A DNA stretch of 64,000 nt from Sedimenticola sp. (lineage in GTDB: Bacteria > Pseudomonadota > Gammaproteobacteria > Chromatiales > Chromatiaceae), in assembly GCA_027068915.1 (NCBI GenBank), contig JAMOLT010000009.1:62001-126000 (forward strand). Reading direction: 5' to 3'. Positions 1-7,594 of this stretch are shown in pieces. Positions within the stretch are counted from its first letter, which is position 1. Each line of letters starts with the position of its first letter. A program made the position numbers and the translations under genes. A model generated the notes under the pieces. That model saw nothing but the letters and a program-made list of their open reading frames with translations, did not search any database and was not told where the DNA came from.

Positions 1-1737
1 TGCAGCTTCTATTTGGGCGACAATTTCTGACTCATGTTTCTTTATCGTTCCTTGGGGTAGCACTTTAGTAGTCAGTTCTTTGCGTACCTGATCAACGATA
101 TGCTCAACCGTCTGATCAAGCTGTTCGTTGGAGATATCCGTCTTGAGTGTTTTTAGCATCGCTTTGGAGATGACCTGTGCCAGCATCAGATATTCTTCTG
201 CATTTTCCCCCTGAAGTTCACGAACATCCTCTATTTTATCGCCGATATCCAGCAATCTAGCTATGTATCGGGCGACTGCAAGGTTGTCACCAGTCACCAT
301 TTTTGTTTCTACGCCCTTGGCTTTGGCTTCTGCGATGGTATCTTTGGAATCTTCGCGGGGCGGGTCAAACAACGGTATCAGGCCGACAAAGGTGTATTCC
401 CTTTCATCTGTTTTCCTGAAAGCTACTCCCAGTGTACGAAAGCCACGTTGTGCAAAGGTATCAACCTGGTCATAGGCAGCTTGTTTGTCAAAGTCATGGT
501 TATGGCACAACTCAATGATGACCTGTGGTGCGCCCTTTGTCGCAACCACGTCAATACCATTGCTGGTAGATATGACAGCTTCAGTGCGCTTGATCACCGG
601 ATCAAAGGGGGTGAATTTCTTTAGTGTGTAGGTATCCAGTTTTGTCTGTAATCCACGTTTATTTATAACATTGAAAATTGGCTGCTCTATGGGATCCCTG
701 TTTTCTGGTCGGCTGGCAAGCGCGGCATACAGAAACAGATCATCTTCTTTGAATGCTCCGGATACATAGGGTTGGGCAATGGTCATCCTGTTTTGCGTCA
801 ACGTGCCGGTTTTGTCGGAGCACAAGATATCCATCCCGGCGAGTTCTTCAATGGCATCAAGGCGACTGACAATGGCCTGTTTCTTTGCGAGAGCAACGGC
901 GCCAATGGCCATGGTGACAGTCAATACCGCAGGCATTGCCACGGGAATGGCGGAGATAGTCAGTACCAGGGAAAATATCAGCAGTTCCGTCAGTGGTTCT
1001 CCCCGGTGTATACCCAAATATACGATGATGGCGATCATCACCAAGGTAAGTAGAATCAGGAAATTACCTACTTTGATGACCATGCGCTTGAAATGGCTGC
1101 GGCCCTCCATTTCTGCCTTGGCGACTAGGCCAACGGTTTTCCCAAAATAAGTGTTCAGGCCGGTGCCAGTGACAGCAGCAAGCATTTCGCCCTGTTTGAC
1201 GACGGTGTTGGCATAGGCTTCTTCATCCGGTTTTTTATTGACGGGTAAAGATTCGCCAGTCATGGCAGATTGATCAATTTGCACAAAATCACTGCCTCCA
1301 AGCAGCTTGATGTCTGCTGGAATAACATCGCCAATTTTTATTTTTATAATGTCGCCGGGCACCAGTTCTGCCGCATCCAGTTGCTGCCATTGCCCGTCTC
1401 TCTTTACCAGTGCTACCAGGGCAAGTTTCTTTTTTAGTACTGCAATGGCGTTTAATGCCTTGGATTCCTGGTAGAAATCGACGAAAGCATTCACCAGCAA
1501 CATCATCATGATAATGATGAAGTCCTCCCAACGTTGTGCGGAGGCTGAAAGAATCGCTGCTATTTCAATCATCCAGGGAATGGGGCCCCAGAATCTGCGT
1601 GCCAGCCTTGTTAGCCAGCCCGCTTCTTTGGTTTCTATGCGATTGAAACCAAATTTCTGCAGGCGCTTTTTGGCCTCTTCACTGCTGAGTCCGGTGTCTG
1701 GGTTGGTTTGCAGGGGTGAAAAATCAGTATCTGGCAT
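1..1737 (-). CDS. P-type ATPase, proton-efflux (P3A-like), partial
   Basis: Membrane cation pump, most likely a plasma-membrane-type proton ATPase. The ORF track misses it because it runs off the left edge; reading the minus strand from the ATG at 1737 gives an open frame to base 1. Visible parts in order are an N-terminal cytosolic segment, a first membrane pair starting FWGPIPWMIEIAAILSA (typical of P3A proton pumps), the actuator TGES loop (MTGESLPV), a second membrane pair, the phosphorylation motif CSDKTGTLTQNRM, and the nucleotide-binding region followed by MVTGDN. The C-terminal membrane half lies outside the window. A TGTCA palindrome about 75 bp upstream may be a Crp-family operator. 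Family sure; ion specificity inferred. Confidence 0.93.
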   Translation of the reverse strand, partial: MPDTDFSPLQTNPDTGLSSEEAKKRLQKFGFNRIETKEAGWLTRLARRFWGPIPWMIEIAAILSASAQRWEDFIIIMMMLLVNAFVDFYQESKALNAIAVLKKKLALVALVKRDGQWQQLDAAELVPGDIIKIKIGDVIPADIKLLGGSDFVQIDQSAMTGESLPVNKKPDEEAYANTVVKQGEMLAAVTGTGLNTYFGKTVGLVAKAEMEGRSHFKRMVIKVGNFLILLTLVMIAIIVYLGIHRGEPLTELLIFSLVLTISAIPVAMPAVLTVTMAIGAVALAKKQAIVSRLDAIEELAGMDILCSDKTGTLTQNRMTIAQPYVSGAFKEDDLFLYAALASRPENRDPIEQPIFNVINKRGLQTKLDTYTLKKFTPFDPVIKRTEAVISTSNGIDVVATKGAPQVIIELCHNHDFDKQAAYDQVDTFAQRGFRTLGVAFRKTDEREYTFVGLIPLFDPPREDSKDTIAEAKAKGVETKMVTGDNLAVARYIARLLDIGDKIEDVRELQGENAEEYLMLAQVISKAMLKTLKTDISNEQLDQTVEHIVDQVRKELTTKVLPQGTIKKHESEIVAQIEAA

Positions 1738-1812
1738 GTTGGTTTACCCCTCGGGTTTTTCGGAGGCTGCATGTAACATTGGAAAATTATAAGCGGCGGA
1801 ACAGGGGGGTAC

Positions 1813-1828
1813 TGTCATTTATGTGACA
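1813..1828. promoter_or_regulatory. Crp/Fnr-type palindromic operator candidate
   Basis: TGTCATTTATGTGACA has TGTCA half-sites six bases apart and sits about 75 bp upstream of the P-type ATPase start. Nearly the same palindrome lies upstream of the universal stress protein gene at 6388. The Crp/Fnr-family gene between them (2134-2883) is the obvious candidate regulator. The shape fits the Crp/Fnr family; the pairing with this regulator is inferred. Confidence 0.5.
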
Positions 1829-1995
1829 AGTGGAAAAACAATATTGAAATGAAAGCAGCTAGCCCGGATATTTCACCCAGCCACCGAAAAATAAAGTTAA
1901 GCGCGCGTTATTTATGGATACTGTTGGAATATTAGCAAAGTACAAAGTGTAACCGGGCCACGGCTTGCGTTCACCCTCGCACTGATCTTGCCGCC

Positions 1996-2060
1996 CAGAG
2001 ACGGTATTTCCTCAATCATCAATAGCTTGGGCTATTGATTCAATCGGAAATCCGCCTCTG
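1996..2060. other. Long imperfect hairpin
   Basis: The arms CAGAGACGGTATTTCC...CAATAGC and GCTATTG...GGAAATCCGCCTCTG pair with a few mismatches around a very short loop. It lies downstream of the Crp/Fnr gene in its direction of transcription but has no following T-tract, so it is not a standard terminator. It may be a structured 3' end or a repeat remnant. Confidence 0.45.
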
Positions 2061-2133
2061 AACGACAATCTCAGCACGATCATCGGACTCCTGAGTGAAA
2101 CATCCGGCTAGTGTCTTTCTTATGGGATTGGTA

Positions 2134-2883
2134 TCAATAGTTTATTTCAAGCTGCGATAACAGGTCGTCAGCGTTTTGCCTGAGTTTTTTTAAATCATCA
2201 ATGATGAGATGGTGATTTTCAATATGCAATATCCCATCTTTCTTCATGGCCTGAAGGTGGCGATTGACCACTTGCCTGGCCGACCCCACCATGTGAGCAA
2301 GCATTTCATTCGATAAGTCGTGTAGCAGGGTGACATCAATACCAGTGGTCTTGTTGTTTTCCGGCGCTGTGCCCCCGGCCGCGTATCTAAGAACAAGCCT
2401 GGCCAACCGGGTGTGTATGTCGTAAAGGCCAAGATCCGCTGCCAATGCTTCCCTATCCCGAACCTGTTTGCCAAGATAGGGCATGAAATTGTCGTTAAAC
2501 TCGGGGTGTTGTTTGATCCAGGTGCGTACTTTATCAATGGGTGCAGAGAGCAGCTTGAGGCTATCCAGGGCGCTGGGAGTAACATTATGGTGCTGACCGT
2601 CCAGCAGGGTCAATACATCATACATGTCGCCTTCCTTGAGAATGGATATGGTGAGCTGTTTGCCGGTGCCAGGATGTGTCTGAGTTAGCTGCATACGACC
2701 TTCCAGCACCAGATAGAATCGTTGCAGGGTGATGCGGCTATCATGGATGGAGCCCTTGTTCCAGGACTCGAAACGGAAGTGGGCCAGCATTGTATCCAAT
2801 GTTTGCAGCGGCAGATTCTGAAACAATTCGGTTTGTGACAGTCGCTGGCGGTAGGTCTGATAAAGGGGAATGCCGTTTTTCAT
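2134..2883 (-). CDS. Crp/Fnr-family transcriptional regulator
   Basis: Cytoplasmic one-component regulator of about 249 residues. The N-terminal half is a cyclic-nucleotide-binding-like beta-roll (FYLVLEGRMQLTQTHPGTGK, then ILKEGDMYD). A dimer helix follows, then a C-terminal winged helix-turn-helix with SNEMLAHMVGSARQVVNRHLQAM as the recognition region. No Fnr-type cysteine cluster is seen, so an iron-sulfur sensor is unlikely. I prefer the ATG at 2883 (MKNGIPLYQ), which has an AGGA at good spacing, over the track's 2919 start, which has none. A perfect inverted repeat lies just upstream and may be its own operator. It probably controls the neighbouring stress genes; the ligand is unknown. 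Confidence 0.85.
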   Translation of the reverse strand: MKNGIPLYQTYRQRLSQTELFQNLPLQTLDTMLAHFRFESWNKGSIHDSRITLQRFYLVLEGRMQLTQTHPGTGKQLTISILKEGDMYDVLTLLDGQHHNVTPSALDSLKLLSAPIDKVRTWIKQHPEFNDNFMPYLGKQVRDREALAADLGLYDIHTRLARLVLRYAAGGTAPENNKTTGIDVTLLHDLSNEMLAHMVGSARQVVNRHLQAMKKDGILHIENHHLIIDDLKKLRQNADDLLSQLEINY

Positions 2884-2920
2884 CTGTATCCTGTCAGGCT
2901 GGTTTTGGTAGCCCGTCATT

Positions 2921-2942
2921 CAAATAGATGCCATTCTATTTG
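2921..2942. promoter_or_regulatory. Perfect inverted repeat upstream of the Crp/Fnr gene
   Basis: CAAATAGA-N6-TCTATTTG is a perfect palindrome with 8-base arms and a 6-base spacer, ending about 37 bases before the preferred start of the Crp/Fnr gene. Position and geometry suit an operator, possibly autoregulatory. The half-site differs from the TGTCA palindromes, so another regulator is equally possible. Confidence 0.4.
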
Positions 2943-2993
2943 GGCAGTGGGTTCATGCTATGGATCAGTAGAGCGAAAAGTGTAGCCTCACTT

Positions 2994-3173
2994 GAATGGC
3001 ACTTACTTAACAGGTTGTTGAAAAACGTGTTTTTCAACAACCTGTTAAGCCAAAGATTTCGTTATGCATCATCCCGGTGCAGGCCAGGATCCAGGGCGGT
3101 CACATATCCCCGAGATCCTGGGTTCCAGCCTGCGCCAGAATGACCATGGTTTTTGCTTAAGTACGTGCCATTC
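2994..3173. mobile_element. MITE-like element with 17-bp terminal inverted repeats
   Basis: The ends GAATGGCACTTACTTAA and TTAAGTACGTGCCATTC are inverted copies matching at 16 of 17 positions. They are flanked by the imperfect direct repeats TAGCCTCACTT (2983-2993) and TAGCCTGACTT (3174-3184), which look like a target-site duplication. Inside are a perfect palindrome with 21-base arms (3006-3049, AACAGGTTGTTGAAAAA type) and a second hairpin of the common ATCCCGG...CCAGAATGACC type. There is no coding capacity, as expected for a non-autonomous element. Confidence 0.65.
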
Positions 3174-3208
3174 TAGCCTGACTTGACTGCAGACGCACAG
3201 GATAGAGG

Positions 3209-4234
3209 TCAGTTTTCTTCATTTTCCATTGCAGGATGGTACTTCCCCTGCCGGGCGAGGCTGTTGAGCCGCGCCCGTTTCAGCAAAGCCTTCTGCGTAT
3301 TTTTCCGATTCTCAGCTTTTCCCTGCCAGGCGTACAGGGCAGGTTGTTGCAGGGCGCGCCCATAGGAAATGCTTAGTTGCCATGGTGCATTTCCCTTCAT
3401 CTGATTGATGGCATTGAGATTTCCGGTTGCTTCTTCAGGCCCTTGCCCACCTGACAGGAAATTGATGCTGGGCACGGCCGCAGGTACGGTGCGTTTCAGA
3501 ATTTTGAGAGTGGCTTCAGCAATCTCTTGAGGTGCTGCGGTACGGCAGCTCTTGCCTGGAAGTATCATATTGGGCTTCAATATCATGTGTTCAAGATGGA
3601 CGCCGTGCAGATGCAAAGCATGGAAAACGGAATGCAGCACATGTTCAGTGACGGTTGCACAGCGGTCAATATCGTGATCACCATCCATCAACACTTCTGG
3701 CTCAACAATGGGTATGAAGCCCATTTCCTGGCAGACAGCTGCATAGCGGGCCAGCACTTCTGCGTTGGCATGTCTTCCCATGTGTGTCGGATTGTGGTGA
3801 GTGATGGGGTAAACCTCCCGCCACTTTGCAAAGCGGGCACCCTGTTTTTTGTATCCTTCCAGGCGGCTTGCCAAGCCATCCAGGCCGTATGTGATCAAAT
3901 CACCGGGAGCACCGGCCAAGGGGCCTTTGCCTTTATCTACTTTTACTCCGGGAACAATTTTTTGCGACCAGGCAACCTCCGGCAGTAGCACTTGATTTTC
4001 ATCGGTCTGACCCAGGGTTTCTTCAAACATAATAATACCGCTGATAAATTTCCCAAGGCCAGGCGTACTTATCAGCAGTGAACGATAGTCGCGGCGATTC
4101 TGCTCTGTGGCTTCCACATCAATCGCAGCAAGGCGCTTTGTAATGGTAGGTAGACTTTCGTCGGCGGCCAGAATGCCGCGGTGCTCATCCACCAGATCTG
4201 AAATTGTCTGCTGCAATTCGTTTGCAGTGCTCAT
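3209..4234 (-). CDS. Class I fructose-bisphosphate aldolase
   Basis: Glycolytic/gluconeogenic enzyme that reversibly cleaves fructose 1,6-bisphosphate to dihydroxyacetone phosphate and glyceraldehyde 3-phosphate through a lysine Schiff base. The protein is about 341 residues, normal for the eukaryote-like class I family. Hallmarks are GILAADES near the N-terminus, RDYRSLL, and MILKPNMILPG, whose lysine is the Schiff-base residue. SINFLSGGQ follows. I moved the start from 4351 to the ATG at 4234 (MSTANELQQ), which has a strong AGGAGAG upstream. It lies just after the beta-CASP hydrolase on the same strand (73-base gap), so co-transcription is likely. Confidence 0.95.
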   Translation of the reverse strand: MSTANELQQTISDLVDEHRGILAADESLPTITKRLAAIDVEATEQNRRDYRSLLISTPGLGKFISGIIMFEETLGQTDENQVLLPEVAWSQKIVPGVKVDKGKGPLAGAPGDLITYGLDGLASRLEGYKKQGARFAKWREVYPITHHNPTHMGRHANAEVLARYAAVCQEMGFIPIVEPEVLMDGDHDIDRCATVTEHVLHSVFHALHLHGVHLEHMILKPNMILPGKSCRTAAPQEIAEATLKILKRTVPAAVPSINFLSGGQGPEEATGNLNAINQMKGNAPWQLSISYGRALQQPALYAWQGKAENRKNTQKALLKRARLNSLARQGKYHPAMENEEN

Positions 4235-4307
4235 AATGCTCTCCTGTATTTTATAGCCACCACTTTGCCTTGATTCCCGCTGATGTTTCTTCATCGCAAA
4301 TCTGCAT

Positions 4308-5726
4308 TCATGCGGAAGAGGGGTGTGCAGATTGCAATGGATAGGTGGCACCCAGTTTTGGCATCACAACTTTTGTATTGTTCAACAACTTGGAAAAGGT
4401 CTGCATGCTTTTCTCTTCCCCGTGAACCAAATAGGTGGTGCCCGGATTGCCGGTTTTCTGTTGCCAGGCCAGTAGTTCTGCCTGATCCGCATGGGCGGAA
4501 AACCCACCAATGGTAAAGATTTCAGCATTTACCGAAAATTCCTCACCGAAGATGCGTACTCTATCGGCACCATCAATGATGCGGCGTGCCAGCGTTCCCC
4601 GGGCTGCATAACCGACAAACACGATGCTGCAACGTTTGTCCCAGAGGTTGTGCTTCAGGTGATGACGCACGCGTCCTCCGGTGCACATTCCGGATCCGGC
4701 CATGATGATCGCTCCACTATCGATTTGATTGATGGCAATGGATTCTGCGGTTTGTCGGGTGAAGTGCAGGCCTGGCAGATCAAAGGGGTCGCTTCCATCC
4801 TGGGATATTTTCAATGTCTCGGTGTCATAGCATTCCGGGTGGCGTCTGAATATTTCTGTGGCGGATATGGCCATTGGAGAATCCAGAAAAACATTGATGT
4901 AATGTTTGATCTGACCATTTGCCGTGCCTTCACGCAGGTAATAGAGGATTTCCTGGGCACGTTCAAGAGCAAAAGTGGGGATAATGACATTGCCACCACG
5001 GCCGATGGTGGTATTGACTGCGTCATACAGTTCTTCGATAGATGGCTGCAGTTGTTTGTGCAGGCGATCACCATAGGTGGTTTCCATGATTACGGTGTCA
5101 GCTTTTGGAGGTGTTGTGGGGTTCCGCAAAATGGCTCGGTTACTGTTGCCGAGATCACCGGAGAAGAGCACTGTGTGTCGATGTCCTTCTTCCTGGAGTT
5201 CCAGATAAATACATGCAGAACCAAGAATATGCCCGGCATCAATAAAGGTGGCACGAATGCCGGGTGCAATGTCTATGGGTTGGTTGTATACAGCATGTCG
5301 TCCGAAGCAGTCCAGGCTGTTCAATGCATCCAGGGTTGTATAGAGTGGCTCAATGTTGGTGCGTTGCTTGCCGGCATGCCGCTGGGCCTTGCGTTGCTGG
5401 TAACGTGCCTCCTCTTCCTGCAGTCCGGCAGAATCGAGCATTACCAGGCGTGCAAGTTCAGTAGAGGCAGAAGTCGTAATGATTTCCCCTTTAAATCCTC
5501 TTTTGACCAGCAGGGGGATGCGACCGCAATGATCGAGGTGTGCATGAGTAAGCAGCAGGTAATCAATGGTCTCCGGTTTAAAACCAAACGGTTCTGCGTT
5601 CTCTTCAGCGAGTTCGTGTCCGCCCTGATACATTCCACAATCAATCAGTATGCGCTTACCCGCGCACTCTAACAGATGGCAGGAGCCAGTCACTCCCTGG
5701 TCTGCGCCATGAAAAGAGATATTCAT
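4308..5726 (-). CDS. Metallo-beta-lactamase/beta-CASP hydrolase, probable RNase
   Basis: Two-metal hydrolase of the CPSF73/beta-CASP group; relatives act as RNA exo- or endonucleases. About 472 residues. The metal site motif LTHAHLDHCGRIP lies near residue 60, DAGHILGSA and FSGDLGNSNRAIL follow, and the beta-CASP insert occupies the second half, with GSGMCTGGRVRHHL and FSAHADQAELLAW near the C-terminus. The ATG at 5726 (MNISFHGADQG) has GAGGAT upstream and begins directly in the first strand of the fold, so the track's 30-residue extension is probably untranslated. Its grouping with aldolase, a stress protein and a Crp-type regulator suggests a stress or low-energy regulon; the RNA target is unknown. 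Confidence 0.88.
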   Translation of the reverse strand: MNISFHGADQGVTGSCHLLECAGKRILIDCGMYQGGHELAEENAEPFGFKPETIDYLLLTHAHLDHCGRIPLLVKRGFKGEIITTSASTELARLVMLDSAGLQEEEARYQQRKAQRHAGKQRTNIEPLYTTLDALNSLDCFGRHAVYNQPIDIAPGIRATFIDAGHILGSACIYLELQEEGHRHTVLFSGDLGNSNRAILRNPTTPPKADTVIMETTYGDRLHKQLQPSIEELYDAVNTTIGRGGNVIIPTFALERAQEILYYLREGTANGQIKHYINVFLDSPMAISATEIFRRHPECYDTETLKISQDGSDPFDLPGLHFTRQTAESIAINQIDSGAIIMAGSGMCTGGRVRHHLKHNLWDKRCSIVFVGYAARGTLARRIIDGADRVRIFGEEFSVNAEIFTIGGFSAHADQAELLAWQQKTGNPGTTYLVHGEEKSMQTFSKLLNNTKVVMPKLGATYPLQSAHPSSA

Positions 5727-5846
5727 TGTTGTCCATCCTCTGAAAAATCTGCTCCTTGGGCATATGCTGTGGCCAAAAGCAGAAAAAGAATATTGTTGGT
5801 ATGGCTTTCGGTGCAATAGAAATGCTGATTCCAGTTGTCTAGTACA

Positions 5847-6314
5847 CTAGAGCCTAACCGCAAGTACATCGACTGAGGCAGTGTGTAATACATTGGTGGC
5901 TACAGACCCGGCTATCCCAAGGAAGCCGCGCTTCCCGTGGATTCCCAACACAATCAGATCCATATTATGCTGTGAAGCATACCCGGAAATTTCCCGACCG
6001 GCAGAATAGGCGCTGACAACTACGTCAACATCAGTGCTGACAATAATTTCCACTGCGGTTGCGCTACCTTTCGGACCCAAATTGTTCCGTAACTCTTCGA
6101 GCTCCGTGCGTGCTTTTTCGGTATAGAATTGTTCAGGATCAACATTCTCTGGGGCAATGCTGTGGTTGGGAATATCCTCGGGAAAATGTTCCAGTACATG
6201 TAGCAATGTCAGTCTTCCGCCGGTTAGCATTGCCAACTCACTGGCGCGCCGGGCTGCTTTTTCTGCAACGGGTGAAAAATCTGTTGCTACCAGAATATGT
6301 GTGTACTCAATCAC
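5847..6314 (-). CDS. Universal stress protein, UspA family
   Basis: Small cytoplasmic stress protein with the Usp alpha/beta nucleotide-binding fold, about 155 residues. It opens with YTHILVATDFSPVAEKAARRA and ends with the ATP-binding type signature VLGIHGKRGFLGIAGSVATNVL, in the place of G-2x-G-9x-G(S/T). I chose the GTG at 6314 because GAGGA sits seven bases upstream and the fold begins at once; ATGs at 6338 and 6344 are alternatives with AAGGA. The TAG stop lies within TAGTGTACT, which resembles the end of the MITE-like family found at 7148. A TGTCA palindrome lies upstream. Confidence 0.88.
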   Translation of the reverse strand: MIEYTHILVATDFSPVAEKAARRASELAMLTGGRLTLLHVLEHFPEDIPNHSIAPENVDPEQFYTEKARTELEELRNNLGPKGSATAVEIIVSTDVDVVVSAYSAGREISGYASQHNMDLIVLGIHGKRGFLGIAGSVATNVLHTASVDVLAVRL

Positions 6315-6387
6315 AATGGTTTCCTCTTTACGATTCATATGCATAAATCCTTTGGCGACTAACATAGGACATTTTATGCTCCCTATC

Positions 6388-6403
6388 TGTCACTGAAGTG
6401 ACA
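6388..6403. promoter_or_regulatory. Crp/Fnr-type palindromic operator candidate
   Basis: TGTCACTGAAGTGACA is a perfect palindrome (TGTCAC-N4-GTGACA) between the divergent stress-protein and AhpD-like genes, so it could serve both. It is nearly the same as the site before the P-type ATPase. No binding evidence beyond sequence. Confidence 0.55.
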
Positions 6404-6489
6404 GTCTTTCACCACTTGTCCGCATGAAAATACAAAAACAGACGTTTAGGATTGTGTTTTTTATTTGTTCGGCAATGAGAGGCCTCAAA

Positions 6490-6837
6490 ATGGGAAAGAT
6501 GCAGGAAAAATTAAATGAAATTAGGGAGTTGACCGCTGAACTTCGCAATGACTACCCGACAGAGACAGATGCTTTCTTGGGATTTCTGAATAAAGCGGAA
6601 TCAGGAAAAGCCTTGGGAATAAGGGAAAAGGAGCTTATTAATGTTGCATTGGCGGTGGCGGCTCAGTGTGAATGGTGTATTTCCTTCCATGTGGAGCAAG
6701 TTGTAAAGGCAGGTGGAACTCGTGATGAAATAGTGGAAGCTGGTTTCATGGCAGTCATCATGCATGGTGGTCCCGCTTATATGTACATGACACCACTGCT
6801 GGATGCCGTCAACGAGTTTTTGCCAAAAAAGGATTGA
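6490..6837 (+). CDS. Carboxymuconolactone decarboxylase/AhpD-like protein
   Basis: All-helical protein of about 115 residues in the CMD/AhpD family, whose members are thiol-dependent peroxidase partners or decarboxylases. The redox motif CEWCISFH (CxxC-x3-H) is intact and is followed by VEQVVKAGGTRDEIVEA, which favours an AhpD-like redox role over decarboxylation. I start at the ATG at 6490, with GAGAGG upstream, rather than 6424. It is divergent from the universal stress protein gene and shares its palindromic site. Substrate and electron donor cannot be told from the sequence. Confidence 0.85.
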   Translation: MGKMQEKLNEIRELTAELRNDYPTETDAFLGFLNKAESGKALGIREKELINVALAVAAQCEWCISFHVEQVVKAGGTRDEIVEAGFMAVIMHGGPAYMYMTPLLDAVNEFLPKKD

Positions 6838-7147
6838 TTGCAATTGGTGGGGCCATGTTGTGTCGTTGTCCAGCGATCTGAACAAAAGTCATGGCCCTGC
6901 CCACTACGATAGCGTAGATCTGCCTGACTGGCTCGGTATGCTTCAAACGCCTTTGCGGGGGCTCTGAAAGATCCTTTAATTCTGACGCAGTACACTTAGG
7001 TATCCACTGGCTTTGCCGGGATACTTGCTCATCCTGAAGCGCTATATTTGTGTTAAAATAAATCAACGGGAGCAGGGTGTTTTATTAGAATTTCATTCGC
7101 GCACGGCTTGCAGGGAGATAGCGAATGTCTGGGGCAGGGTTTTTGCG

Positions 7148-7313
7148 CTAGCGTACTGTGTCGGAACTATAGGCTCAGCCGAAAGGAATCCCTCAAAAGT
7201 GCCAGGACGGTGTTGGGGCGCTTGCCAAGGAACAACCATTGCCTGCGCCCCGCCTTGTCCTGGCACTTTTGGAGGGTTCTGAAAGAGCCTTTAATTCTGA
7301 CGCAGTACACTAG
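7148..7313. mobile_element. MITE-like element with CTAG ends (family B)
   Basis: The left end CTAGCGTACTGTGTCGGAAC and the right end TTAATTCTGACGCAGTACACTAG are inverted copies. Inside is a long GC-rich stem (AAAAGTGCCAGGAC ... GTCCTGGCACTTTT). Other copies or ends occur at 6950-6997, 33898-33957 and 63804-63926. No coding capacity. CTAG at both ends would fit either a target duplication or part of the terminal repeat. Confidence 0.6.
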
Positions 7314-7475
7314 GAGCCTGTTGGATGTAACCGTTTGAAGCGAAAATCACTGGGGGTGAACCAAATCAGTTTATCGTGTGAGGAGAATAGCAGGGCTATT
7401 TGACGATCAGGATAAGCTGAGTTAATCGCCATCCAGTGATTTGCAGCCAAACAGTGTTACATCCGACAGGCTCCT
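7312..7475. mobile_element. MITE-like element with 20-bp terminal inverted repeats (family C)
   Basis: AGGAGCCTGTTGGATGTAAC at the left and GTTACATCCGACAGGCTCCT at the right are inverted copies with one mismatch. A second inner pair, AAATCACTGG and CCAGTGATTT, continues the stem. It abuts the family B element directly. No ORF of interest. It is probably a non-autonomous transposon relic. Confidence 0.6.
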
Positions 7476-7594
7476 GGAACGATGATACGGGTGTTGCCAC
7501 AGCAAACAATCTGTGCGGCAGTGCTTGAAAAGCGTACGAATTGCAGCAGTATCTGTCTGTGCCTGGGAACAAAAATGATAGGAGATTTTGAAGA

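Larger units (their letters stand above)
1738..2133. other. Intergenic region between ATPase gene and Crp/Fnr gene
   Basis: This 396-base stretch holds no convincing gene. It contains the TGTCA palindrome at 1813-1828 and a long imperfect hairpin at 1996-2060, both listed separately. Nothing else stands out. Confidence 0.6.
2884..3208. other. Intergenic region filled by repeats
   Basis: No gene. It holds the palindrome at 2921-2942 and a MITE-like element at 2994-3173. Aldolase and the Crp/Fnr gene point the same way across it. Confidence 0.6.
6838..7594. other. Intergenic repeat region upstream of fleQ
   Basis: There is no credible gene in this stretch of about 750 bases. It contains a solo repeat end at about 6950-6997 (CCTTTAATTCTGACGCAGTACACT), a full MITE-like copy at 7148-7313 and a second, different element at 7312-7475. 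The last 120 bases before fleQ should carry its promoter, but no consensus element stands out. Confidence 0.6.

Noticed and set aside
772-1792. Plus-strand ORFs in the first 1.8 kb.
   Set aside because: All are shadows of the minus-strand P-type ATPase, which carries the TGES and DKTGT motifs in one uninterrupted frame.
4491-5672. 393-residue plus-strand ORF.
   Set aside because: It is a shadow of the beta-CASP hydrolase gene on the minus strand, which has clear catalytic motifs; the shadow protein has none.
7013-7338. Two small plus-strand ORFs upstream of fleQ (89 and 76 residues).
   Set aside because: They run through the MITE-like repeat and its stem and carry no domain signal.
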